A stretch of DNA of 12,723 nt. It comes from SAR202 cluster bacterium (GTDB lineage: Bacteria > Chloroflexota > Dehalococcoidia > UBA3495). The notes under the pieces are model-generated. The model was not told where the DNA came from. It did not search any database and saw nothing but the letters and a program-made list of their open reading frames with translations. Of this stretch, positions 6,391 to 12,723 are shown in pieces. The translations under genes were made by a program, and so were the position numbers. The stretch covers positions 1 to 12,723 of the forward strand of contig VFFT01000035.1 of the NCBI GenBank assembly GCA_009392775.1, given 5' to 3'. Each line of letters starts with the position of its first letter. The first letter of the stretch is position 1.

Positions 6391-6723
6391 TTAATCTGAG
6401 GAAATCTCGCATCCTTCAATTGGCCCTACTGGAAATGATTGACACTGCTGAGGTCTATCTTCATAGATCAGACACTTCTTGGTTTCAGAATCTAACATTG
6501 GACAACAGGCATCTTTATGATCCTGAAATTTCAAAAGCCAAGATTCACCGAAGGAAGTCATATTCACGGGCATACCCATATGGTCAGCCTTACGCTTAAA
6601 GGTTCGTTTTTCTTCTGCTGACAAACATAGTATCAATGGCCCCTGGCAACATTGTGCTCCACACCGCTCAATACATATGGAACTTGCCGCTTCGACCGTG
6701 AGACCGGGTTTGAGATAACTCAC
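6391..6723 (-). CDS. YkgJ-family cysteine cluster protein
   Basis: A 110-residue protein of the YkgJ/UPF0153 type (PF03692), whose conserved cysteines are thought to bind zinc or an iron-sulfur cluster. The pattern is clear: Cys17, Cys21, then CGAQCCQGP with Cys25 and Cys26, later Cys73 and Cys74 in ACCPMLDSETKKC, Cys84, and CLIYEDRPQQCQSFP ending at Cys94. Cys33 and Cys105 are extra. No biochemical role is established for the family. Length is close to the minimal domain. The start is a GTG at 6723, weakly supported by GAAGA upstream; a stronger GGAG is too far away. It follows the pseudouridine synthase gene by 31 bases on the same strand and may share its transcript. Assignment to the family is strong; function is not known. 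Confidence 0.85.
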   Translation of the reverse strand: MSYLKPGLTVEAASSICIERCGAQCCQGPLILCLSAEEKRTFKRKADHMGMPVNMTSFGESWLLKFQDHKDACCPMLDSETKKCLIYEDRPQQCQSFPVGPIEGCEISSD

Positions 6724-6754
6724 AACAATTCTTCGATCTCCTATATCACCACAA

Positions 6755-7417
6755 CTATAGTTTCACCCATTCTTTGGGCTGTAGTTGATTTATCGTAAAC
6801 ATGCCCAAACGAGTTCTAATTAATCGAGTTACTTCATAATCACAAGCTAAAGCCATTCTGCGTAGCTGCCTGTTCCATCCTTGGTGTATCACAACCTGAA
6901 TGCCATACTCAGTCTTTTGCTGCGCTCTATCTACTACAGCTAGCCCCTCTGACAATTGGATACCGCTATCAAAGGCATCCAAAAGGTCAGAAGTTACCGG
7001 TCTAGAGAAATGCATATCATACTCTTTTTCAGTGCCAAATTTTGGATGAGTAGTTTCATATATCAGCTTACCATTATTACTAAGTAGAACCAGACCTTCA
7101 CTGTCATAGTCTAGCCTACCCGCAGGTTTCAGAGTCTGAAAATCCGTCGGCAAAAGGTCCATTATAGTAGGCCTGCCCTGCGGGTCTGACCGAGTAGTCA
7201 CGTACAATGATGGTTTATATAGAATTATTGTCGTATCAACACGAGCATGTTTTCCCACCTTGGTCTCGTCAAATATAATTTCGGACCCGATGATATCAAC
7301 AGTCTGTCCGAGTACGGCAATTTCACCATCGACAAAAACCTTACCTTCACGAATTTTACGGTCTGCCGCTCTCCTGGAAATGCCCAATTGACTGGCTAAA
7401 TAAGTATTAATGCGCAT
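6755..7417 (-). CDS. rluB: RsuA/RluB-type ribosomal pseudouridine synthase
   Basis: A 220-residue enzyme that isomerises a uridine in rRNA to pseudouridine. An N-terminal S4 RNA-binding domain (MRINTYLASQLGISRRAADR, then KIREGKVFVDGE) is followed by the catalytic domain. AGRLDYDSEGLVLLSNNGKL contains the catalytic Asp103, and HPKFGTEKEYDM and GWNRQLRRMALAC complete the family pattern. By eye I cannot separate the RluB, RsuA, RluE and RluF branches; RluB-like is my preference from the S4 wording, so the target base is not asserted. The frame stays open to a TTG at 7459, overlapping the upstream gene by 35 bases. The ATG at 7417 places the S4 domain at residue 1 as in relatives, and leaves a 7-base gap after the Gfo/Idh stop, so translational coupling is likely. 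Confidence 0.9.
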   Translation of the reverse strand: MRINTYLASQLGISRRAADRKIREGKVFVDGEIAVLGQTVDIIGSEIIFDETKVGKHARVDTTIILYKPSLYVTTRSDPQGRPTIMDLLPTDFQTLKPAGRLDYDSEGLVLLSNNGKLIYETTHPKFGTEKEYDMHFSRPVTSDLLDAFDSGIQLSEGLAVVDRAQQKTEYGIQVVIHQGWNRQLRRMALACDYEVTRLIRTRLGMFTINQLQPKEWVKL

Positions 7418-7424
7418 CAGGATA

Positions 7425-8444
7425 TCAGTCCAATGTCTCAGGCCGGACCGGTTCTCCAAGGGTGCTTGATATTTTAATAGCCTCTAACAAAGCAACATTG
7501 TCGATTTTCTCTGAATCAGCAAATAAATAACTTTGCTTTCCCTGTGCAGATAGAGCGAAACTTTCCACGTTAGCTGAAACAGTGTCTACCCACTGATATT
7601 CTTCCGTATCTATGCTACCGTCAGAATGACTAATTATTAACTTAGACGTACCTGGCGTGTCTGGATGACTGGAATCAACAACTTCTGCCCATGCCCGATC
7701 GCCCCATACAGTAACCCTCTGGTAATGTGGTGTCTTAAGTAGTGCAGTAATTTGGCACTTTACGCCGTTAGTGTGGTGAAGACTGGCCGATACTACGTCA
7801 CCCGTAGCAAATTCTAACTTTCTATGACTTACACCGGAAAACACCAAATCCACAGGCCCAAACATCCACAACATCAGGTCAGTGAGATGGACTCCCATTC
7901 CTGTCATTCCTGCGGCAGGCGCAACTGCCGGGTCTGCCCTCCAGTTATCCGTAGACAATCCGGACAACTTGTCATGACTAAAATGACCCTCCGCATACAT
8001 TATGGTTCCCAAATCGCCATTAACTACAAGTTCTCTTAATTTGGACCACGCAGGTTCGTACCTACGCTCATGGCCTACTCCTAACAACACACCTGCACGG
8101 TTACACGAAGCGACCATTCTTTCTGCATCGGCTTTCGTAAGGCATAACGGTTTCTCACAATAAACGTGTTTTCCATTTGAAGCCAAGAATTCCACTTGTG
8201 ACAAGTGCAATAAATTAGGAGTACATAGTATTACACCGTCAACCTCGTGACTGAGTATAGCTGTATCCAAATCAGGTACTATATCTATATGCAGAGAAGC
8301 TGCACGTTGAGTTATTTCTGTGTCCGGATACGGGTCAACCAGAGCGGTAATCTCCACTACATTCGATTCGCAAAGGCGGGTAACCATAACTTTCCCCCAC
8401 CAGCCTAGTCCCACTATACATATTTTAAATTTTCCTTTACTCAT
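7425..8444 (-). CDS. Gfo/Idh/MocA family NAD(P)-dependent oxidoreductase
   Basis: A 339-residue two-domain oxidoreductase. The N-terminal Rossmann fold has VGLGWWGKV (residues 11-19), an acidic residue after the second strand (VDPYPD) that suggests NAD(H), and the family hallmark CEKPL (96-100) with the conserved Lys98. The C-terminal domain opens with GHERRYEPAW and holds GMGVHLTDLM, whose His186 and Asp189 fit the usual active-site pair. Family members oxidise or reduce sugars, inositols, sugar acids or similar polyols; the substrate is not evident. The ATG at 8444 has GAGG close upstream (3-base spacing), while the TTG at 8453 adds only three residues and has no site. The gene is followed after 7 bases by the pseudouridine synthase. 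The 161 bases upstream contain a perfect -35 hexamer and the large inverted repeat at 8482-8524. Confidence 0.9.
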   Translation of the reverse strand: MSKGKFKICIVGLGWWGKVMVTRLCESNVVEITALVDPYPDTEITQRAASLHIDIVPDLDTAILSHEVDGVILCTPNLLHLSQVEFLASNGKHVYCEKPLCLTKADAERMVASCNRAGVLLGVGHERRYEPAWSKLRELVVNGDLGTIMYAEGHFSHDKLSGLSTDNWRADPAVAPAAGMTGMGVHLTDLMLWMFGPVDLVFSGVSHRKLEFATGDVVSASLHHTNGVKCQITALLKTPHYQRVTVWGDRAWAEVVDSSHPDTPGTSKLIISHSDGSIDTEEYQWVDTVSANVESFALSAQGKQSYLFADSEKIDNVALLEAIKISSTLGEPVRPETLD

Positions 8445-8471
8445 AAGCCTCAACTGAAATTTTTAACATGC

Positions 8472-8477
8472 TGTCAA
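8472..8477 (-). promoter_or_regulatory. Perfect -35 hexamer upstream of the Gfo/Idh gene
   Basis: TTGACA on the minus strand lies 27 bases before the ATG at 8444. No good -10 box occurs 16-18 bases downstream, so it is only half of a promoter. It sits 4 bases from the inverted repeat at 8482-8524. Confidence 0.25.
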
Positions 8478-8481
8478 ATCT

Positions 8482-8524
8482 ATAAGACCAGACTAACATG
8501 CCTAGCACATTACTCTGGTCTTAT
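8482..8524. repeat. Perfect 11-bp inverted repeat with 21-base spacer
   Basis: ATAAGACCAGA (8482-8492) and TCTGGTCTTAT (8514-8524) are exact reverse complements, separated by 21 bases, in the gap between the NHL gene and the Gfo/Idh gene. As RNA it would fold into an 11-bp stem, but neither side has a clean U-run, so it is a poor intrinsic terminator. The two half-sites are 32 bases apart centre to centre, about three helical turns. Confidence 0.75.
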
Positions 8525-8605
8525 GTCTTTCTCATAACGGAGAGTAGGAGTGATTATTTAAGGAGGATTCACAGTTATACTGCCCACCCCCGATCCGACC
8601 TTATG

Positions 8606-9661
8606 TTAAAGCCTACCGCCGTCGTACAACCCAACGAAAGTGGGATCGATTTTCCTGTATATCTGCACCCTGTTTCTTTGGGAGTCAACCACAAATAGTC
8701 GATTCTCATCGTCTACTTCTATACCAATAGGCCCTCGGAAGAGCCTTTCCCTCTCTAGGCCTTGTGCTATTTCTCTCTGCAAACGCATATCAGGATTCGC
8801 ATCCAATTTTGTTTCTGCCCATTTAGAAAGGGTAGCATCTCCAGTAAGCATAGTTATGAAATCACCATGCTGGTCGAAGATTTGCACTCTATCATTATCC
8901 CAGTCTGCAACGTACTGCAATCCTTCTTTATCTACCGCTATATCTGTAGGGCGGTTAAATTCGCCTTCCTTATCTCCAGTAGTACCGAGGGATGAAATGA
9001 AATTACCGGAGCTATCGAATTTTTGGATTCGGTCGTTACGCCAGTCGGCGACATAAATATCGCCTTGTGAATCAATGGTGATACCCCACGGCATATCAAA
9101 CTGGCCCTCTCCGGAACCATGCTCTCCCCATTGCGCGAGCATTTTCCCATCTTTACTGTATTTCTGGATACGGTCATTACCGGTGTCGACAATGAATACA
9201 TTGTCTTCTGGGTCAATTGCTAGACCTGACGGTTTATCAAACTGACCTTCCCCAGAACCATTGCTTCCCCAAGATCCAAGCCAGTCTCCATCAGACGAGA
9301 AAATAGCAACTCGGTTGAGCCATTCATCAGTGACATATAGATTTCCATTAGAATCTAAGTCTATGGCTGTTGGCCAAATAAGAGATCCATCTATATCAGA
9401 TTCTCCCGGATCCATCATATCTCCACCTAGCCGACCAGCGTTTCCTATTTCGCCTATATAATCTTGGTCCCTAACGGTGCATACCGTTATACGTTTTGCA
9501 TCGGCCCTATAGTCGTAGCTTCTACTTACTACGTACATTACATCGTCTGCCCCTATAGCCACGGCTACCGGGTTTTTAAACCCAGTCCCCGCTTCCTCTC
9601 CTCTACCAATCGTATGAGTATATCTAAAGGTGGCGCCATGTACTCTATATTCTGTAGTCAT
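8606..9661 (-). CDS. NHL-repeat six-bladed beta-propeller protein
   Basis: A 351-residue protein built of NHL repeats, which fold as a beta-propeller and usually bind protein, RNA or ligands or carry lyase activity. Clear blades are PVAVAIGADDVMYVVSR (from residue 31), PTAIDLDSNGNLYVTDEWLNR (97), PSGLAIDPEDNVFIVDTGNDR (144), PWGITIDSQGDIYVADWRNDR (191) and PTDIAVDKEGLQYVADWDNDR (238). The last is PIGIEVDDENRLFVVDSQRNR (311). Linkers such as WGSNGSGEGQFD repeat nearly exactly. A helical, charged insert at about 277-309 breaks the last repeat spacing. No signal peptide, membrane segment or extra catalytic domain is seen. The ATG at 9661 has GAGG 6 bases upstream. It lies 87 bases after the DUF1501 gene on the same strand. 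A scaffold or sensor role is possible, but nothing assigns one. Confidence 0.88.
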   Translation of the reverse strand: MTTEYRVHGATFRYTHTIGRGEEAGTGFKNPVAVAIGADDVMYVVSRSYDYRADAKRITVCTVRDQDYIGEIGNAGRLGGDMMDPGESDIDGSLIWPTAIDLDSNGNLYVTDEWLNRVAIFSSDGDWLGSWGSNGSGEGQFDKPSGLAIDPEDNVFIVDTGNDRIQKYSKDGKMLAQWGEHGSGEGQFDMPWGITIDSQGDIYVADWRNDRIQKFDSSGNFISSLGTTGDKEGEFNRPTDIAVDKEGLQYVADWDNDRVQIFDQHGDFITMLTGDATLSKWAETKLDANPDMRLQREIAQGLERERLFRGPIGIEVDDENRLFVVDSQRNRVQIYRKIDPTFVGLYDGGRL

Positions 9662-9748
9662 TATTTACCTCTACTATTGCGCATGCTGCGATCACACTAT
9701 GACAAGCAACAGCTAGATTTTTGAAAATGTTTTCTGATCAATCAGGCG

Positions 9749-10888
9749 TTATTTGGCTATGAAATCCATCTTTTCGAAGCTACCGTTTACGATCGGTTGA
9801 GCATCCAAGCCAAACCAGTCTTCTAATATCGTTGCGTATAATCCTCTGAAATCGTTATTGAAATGCAAGTCACCATCGAGCAACTTATCTGCCTCAAGTG
9901 AAGGGTATTCTCCGTACAGTCCGCCCTTTACTTTGTCCCCAAACAAGAAAGCAGCTCCACCAGACCCATGATCGGTACCTGAACCATTATCATGAACCCT
10001 TCTACCAAATTCAGTGAATACTAGAAGAAGGACATTTTCACTAGCATTATGCTCCTTCAGATCAGCATAAAAATCACTTACCATCGTAGAAACATCTGTT
10101 ATCAGGTTCGCGTGGGCCGTCATTTGAGTAGCATGAGTATCGAAACTATTGTAGGGCGCAGTGGTGTAAAGGATACGCGTCCCTAAACCAGCTAAGTGTA
10201 CCTGAGCTATATTTCTCATATACTGGGAGGTAGAACTTGCACCGTACTCTACTGACGACGAATATTTACCCGGAGCAGTTGCCAATATATCGGCACCCGT
10301 CAATGCATCCATACCGTTTTGGGACAAATAATCAAACACAGGCCCCTGACCCATAGTCGGTGAGTACATCCTGGAGAAAATATTAAGAGCTTCTGAACGT
10401 TTCTCTTCCTGTTCGATACTCGTTAATACCCCATAAGTCTCAAGACTACCTACAGATGCTACTGGAACTCCCGGTGCCGCTAATGCTCTAGGTAGGCCTC
10501 TACCGAAATTAACACCAGTCAGTACATTCTCTTTATTCGGATCCAAATCTCTTATAGCACGACCTAGCCACCCTTCTTCAGCGATTTTATCGGGCTCGCA
10601 TGTATGCCATATGTCCATTGATCTAAAATGCGACCTATTGGGATTCGGATACCCAACCCCTTGGACGATTGCCATATGGCCCTCATCCCACAGTGGCTTA
10701 AGTGGAGCCATATTCGGATTGAATCCCAGGTTATCGTTAATCGGTATCACCTGATCAGTCGGTATCCTAACGTTGGGTCGGTTATCGACATACAGTGGAT
10801 CATTATAAGGAATCACGGTATTTAATATATCGTTGCCACCGGACAGTTGCAGAACGACCAACACCGGATCTTGATTGGTAGACGTCAT
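9749..10888 (-). CDS. DUF1501 domain-containing protein
   Basis: A 379-residue DUF1501 protein, a family related to the alkaline-phosphatase/sulfatase fold but of unproven activity. Visible motifs are LQLSGGND (residues 13-20), NRSHFRSMDIWHT (84-96), SFDTHATQ (248-255), FTEFGRRVHDN (291-301), TDHGSGGAAFLFG (305-317) and DFRGLYATILEDWFG (346-360). The Asp and His residues in these motifs are the likely metal ligands. Many family members begin with a twin-arginine export signal. Here the protein starts directly at MTSTNQDPVLVVLQLSGGND, with no signal peptide, so it should be cytoplasmic unless exported in another way. The ATG at 10888 has AGGAGA 7 bases upstream, which supports the start. It sits 70 bases after a DUF1800 gene on the same strand, the usual pairing of these two families, so the two products probably act together. 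Confidence 0.9.
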   Translation of the reverse strand: MTSTNQDPVLVVLQLSGGNDILNTVIPYNDPLYVDNRPNVRIPTDQVIPINDNLGFNPNMAPLKPLWDEGHMAIVQGVGYPNPNRSHFRSMDIWHTCEPDKIAEEGWLGRAIRDLDPNKENVLTGVNFGRGLPRALAAPGVPVASVGSLETYGVLTSIEQEEKRSEALNIFSRMYSPTMGQGPVFDYLSQNGMDALTGADILATAPGKYSSSVEYGASSTSQYMRNIAQVHLAGLGTRILYTTAPYNSFDTHATQMTAHANLITDVSTMVSDFYADLKEHNASENVLLLVFTEFGRRVHDNGSGTDHGSGGAAFLFGDKVKGGLYGEYPSLEADKLLDGDLHFNNDFRGLYATILEDWFGLDAQPIVNGSFEKMDFIAK

Positions 10889-10958
10889 AAATGTTTCTCC
10901 TGATTAATTACAGTTAATATTCCTAATTTGCTTTAGCTTTTACCATAACAACTTTATG

Positions 10959-12365
10959 TTAGGTAAACTGATACTCTTGTGTTGACACAATCAGCTGTAG
11001 TGTCTCACCAACTTGCTCTGCAAATTCGTCAGATCCTGTCGATATGTCACCGTTTTTCCCCGCATTTTCCAAGAGCAGTGTCCTAGTGTCATCAGTCAGG
11101 CTGTATCCACCTAACATTTCCAAACAGCCATCCAACATTTGTTCTGCCGTAATACTGCTACCCTGCTCAGCAACCCGGTTAATAATCGATCGGATACCGG
11201 GGCTGTTAATATCTCCCATTTCACCGGAGGTATAATTTACTCTTTCGACTAGAGTCCCACTATCTATCCATTCCTTACCGGTATGCCATCCTTCGACAGT
11301 TGGCGGGTTAAGAAGATCTTGCCCCATGTACCGTATCTCCAAGGCAGGATCGTAGATTTTAGGCATTGGAATCGTGAAATCCCCTCTCAGCCGTAGGGTG
11401 CTTATAACTACTTCTGTAGGGCTCTTAACTTTAGCGAATCGTGCATTTTTAAAGAAATCGGAATTAAATAACACTCTGAGCATCGCTCTAATTTCGTACC
11501 CAGATTCAAAATAAGTCTTTTCAAGCAATTCAATTGCTTCAGGATCACGAGGCTCCGTAGTCTGCCATGCAGGGACTTGCGGCTCATCTGCTACAAAAAA
11601 GTTGTAAAGGTGACGAGAGATAAACCGTGCTGTAGCAGGTTGCTTAGCAATGATTTTGACAACATCGTCGCCATTAAAATTACCACTTTCCCCTAAGAAG
11701 CTCTTGTCATCTTCGCTGTGATCGTATTGATTGTATAAGAAAGTATTATCGTAACGACCGTACGGATATCTCGGTATAGCATTTCCAATAGTCCACCCAG
11801 TGAATGCCTCAGCACACGCCTTAACATCATCTTCCGAGTAGTTCGCCTGCCCATCCATACCTACACCCATTGAGAACAATTCAAGTAATTCTCTACCCCA
11901 GTTCTCGTTGACTGCCTCTTTATGACTAAGTTGATTGTCCAAGTAATAAAGCATAGCCGGATCCTTTGACAACCCTAGAAGTAAATTCTCGAAGTTCCCG
12001 AGCCCATCTTTTCTAAAATTATTAAGCTGGACAAGTATCTGGTTCGCAGCCATACATTTGGAGTCACCCACACAGAAAATCCCGTGCCAGAATAGACACA
12101 ATTTTTCCTCGAGTTGACGTGACGAGTTGACCATCCGATAGGTCCAATATGCCTGATTGGCCATGATACTATTCATGTCTCTCCAACCATGCATATATCT
12201 CTGCATAACATCCATAGTCAGATCTTTTTCATTTTCAGGGTGAAGCAACTGTTCTACAGTCTCCTCGTACCCTATAGCCGCTCTACGCTCAAGTTCTTCA
12301 TAAGTTGCACCAAAACCGGCCCGCCTCATCAAGTGAGCCATTAACTGAATATCCGTTTCTGCCAT
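10959..12365 (-). CDS. DUF1800 domain-containing protein
   Basis: A 468-residue, mostly helical DUF1800 protein of unknown activity. The family's landmarks are present in order: HLMRRAGFGATYEEL (residues 11-25), LFWHGIFCVGDSK (91-103), ENWGRELLELFSMGVG (154-169), ACAEAFTGWTIG (183-194), RFISRHLYNFFVAD (248-260, with the adjoining residue), KSPTEVVISTLR (314-325) and GQDLLNPPTVEGWHTG (348-363). Length is normal for the family. There is no signal peptide. The ATG at 12365 has AAGGAG 9 bases upstream. It lies between the zinc-ribbon gene and the DUF1501 gene, all on one strand with 66- and 70-base gaps. DUF1800 and DUF1501 genes commonly occur side by side in bacteria, which suggests a two-protein unit, but no reaction has been assigned that I can rely on. 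Confidence 0.9.
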   Translation of the reverse strand: MAETDIQLMAHLMRRAGFGATYEELERRAAIGYEETVEQLLHPENEKDLTMDVMQRYMHGWRDMNSIMANQAYWTYRMVNSSRQLEEKLCLFWHGIFCVGDSKCMAANQILVQLNNFRKDGLGNFENLLLGLSKDPAMLYYLDNQLSHKEAVNENWGRELLELFSMGVGMDGQANYSEDDVKACAEAFTGWTIGNAIPRYPYGRYDNTFLYNQYDHSEDDKSFLGESGNFNGDDVVKIIAKQPATARFISRHLYNFFVADEPQVPAWQTTEPRDPEAIELLEKTYFESGYEIRAMLRVLFNSDFFKNARFAKVKSPTEVVISTLRLRGDFTIPMPKIYDPALEIRYMGQDLLNPPTVEGWHTGKEWIDSGTLVERVNYTSGEMGDINSPGIRSIINRVAEQGSSITAEQMLDGCLEMLGGYSLTDDTRTLLLENAGKNGDISTGSDEFAEQVGETLQLIVSTQEYQFT

Positions 12366-12431
12366 GCTTGTATACTCCTTAGTGTTGTAGTGATAAATAT
12401 GTAATGATAGGTAACTGGGTCCTCAGATCGA

Positions 12432-12623
12432 CTAAACGGTGCAGGCCATATCCTGACCGCAGCACAAAGGCGATTTTATCTTACCGTGATCATTTGAACA
12501 CTGCGATACCTGTACTTCTCTTCCGTCTGCCGTATTTATAACGGCATTAACCAGCGGCGTGTCGCACTTCGCGCAGGATGCGTTAACGGACATACCACAT
12601 TTCGAACATTCGTACGTAGCCAC
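12432..12623 (-). CDS. Small zinc-ribbon protein
   Basis: A 63-residue protein with two CxxC pairs, Cys6/Cys9 (YECSKCG) and Cys17/Cys20 (CAKC). These form a likely four-cysteine zinc knuckle. Cys42, the Cys54-Cys55 pair in KSPLCCGQDM and Cys61 follow, so a second metal site is possible. I recall similar short proteins with a GKIKSPLCCGQDM-type tail in marine microbes, without known function. Here the position before that tail reads CSNDHGK, with only one cysteine. The start is a GTG at 12623 with a strong GAGGAG 7 bases upstream. An extended -10 promoter and two dyads precede it. It is the first gene of the minus-strand block that continues with DUF1800 and DUF1501. A role as an adaptor, RNA/DNA-binding or metal-handling protein is possible but not shown. 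Confidence 0.82.
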   Translation of the reverse strand: MATYECSKCGMSVNASCAKCDTPLVNAVINTADGREVQVSQCSNDHGKIKSPLCCGQDMACTV

Positions 12624-12630
12624 AATACAA

Positions 12631-12636
12631 CTCCTC
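12631..12636 (-). promoter_or_regulatory. Ribosome binding site supporting a GTG start for the zinc-ribbon gene
   Basis: GAGGAG on the minus strand ends 7 bases before the GTG at 12623, the strongest Shine-Dalgarno site in the window. It makes this non-ATG start secure. Confidence 0.75.
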
Positions 12637-12647
12637 TGATTGATATT

Positions 12648-12660
12648 TAGGAACTTCCTA
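12648..12660. promoter_or_regulatory. 13-bp dyad just downstream of the zinc-ribbon promoter
   Basis: TAGGAA-C-TTCCTA is a perfect inverted repeat with a one-base centre. It lies about 15-25 bases after the -10 box, where a repressor would block early elongation, and upstream of the ribosome site. Confidence 0.4.
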
Positions 12661-12673
12661 GTTTATTGGTAAA

Positions 12674-12702
12674 ACTATACCATCTTTTCGTGCAGGTTTG
12701 AA
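12674..12702 (-). promoter_or_regulatory. Extended -10 promoter for the zinc-ribbon gene
   Basis: On the minus strand TTCAAA (12697-12702) is followed by a 17-base spacer and TATAGT (12674-12679), preceded by TGG, which gives the extended -10 form TGnTATAnT. The -10 is embedded in an inverted repeat TGGTA-N6-TACCA (12667-12682). Transcription would start near 12667 and could continue through the DUF1800/DUF1501/NHL genes. Confidence 0.55.
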
Positions 12703-12723
12703 CAGTGCCAACCAAGAACATAA

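Noticed and set aside
8498..8698. Plus-strand open frame of 66 codons in the NHL-Gfo/Idh gap, with AAGGAGG at about 8560-8566
   Set aside because: The frame overlaps the end of the NHL gene and the inverted repeat and has no ribosome site at its start. The AAGGAGG is not followed by a suitable start codon, and the translation resembles no protein family.
8938..9216. Out-of-frame open frame inside the NHL gene
   Set aside because: Repetitive NHL coding sequence produces long alternative frames. The main frame has complete NHL blades and a ribosome site.

Overview
The window looks like a piece of a free-living, probably marine, heterotrophic bacterial genome with base composition by eye in the low-to-mid 40s % G+C. 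Bacterial features are clear Shine-Dalgarno sites, sigma70-like -10 boxes and an RsuA/RluB pseudouridine synthase. A SAR202-type marine Chloroflexota (Dehalococcoidia) origin would fit the combination of an OFA-like MFS carrier, small-molecule catabolic genes, a DUF1800/DUF1501 pair and an NHL protein. That placement is inference from gene content, not something the sequence proves. I see no rRNA, tRNA, CRISPR array, insertion sequence or phage gene.

Layout, left to right. Positions 1-362 (-) are the N-terminal part of an M20 (PepT-like) metallopeptidase cut by the window edge, divergent from an MFS carrier (509-1804, +). Convergent with the MFS gene, 7 bases away, is a VanZ-like membrane protein (1812-2246, -). 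Next comes a short coding-like stretch broken by an in-frame TGA (2315-2524, -) and a small cupin (2534-2881, -). A 221-base divergent control region separates the cupin from a co-directional trio: an ACMSD-type amidohydrolase (3103-4071), an SMP-30/gluconolactonase-like enzyme (4100-5023) and a classical SDR (5056-5805). The trio has 28- and 32-base gaps and looks like one operon. Carrier, cupin, metal-dependent hydrolase/decarboxylase, lactonase and NAD(P)-dependent oxidoreductase together suggest uptake and oxidation of a small carboxylated or lactone-forming compound. The substrate cannot be read from sequence.

Positions 5881-6375 (+) encode an unrecognised single-pass membrane protein. 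From 6391 to the right edge everything is on the minus strand. In transcription order (right to left) the genes are: a small zinc-ribbon protein with its own extended -10 promoter (12432-12623), a DUF1800 protein (10959-12365), a DUF1501 protein (9749-10888), an NHL-repeat propeller (8606-9661), a Gfo/Idh/MocA oxidoreductase (7425-8444), an RsuA/RluB pseudouridine synthase (6755-7417) and a YkgJ-type cysteine-cluster protein (6391-6723).

The least explained parts are the zinc-ribbon/DUF1800/DUF1501/NHL block, whose members all lack a visible export signal, a perfect 11-bp inverted repeat with a 21-base spacer at 8482-8524, the broken or recoded reading frame at 2315-2524, and several short dyads placed at promoters. 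Several genes use TTG or GTG starts, and several starts were moved inward to an ATG with a good Shine-Dalgarno site.
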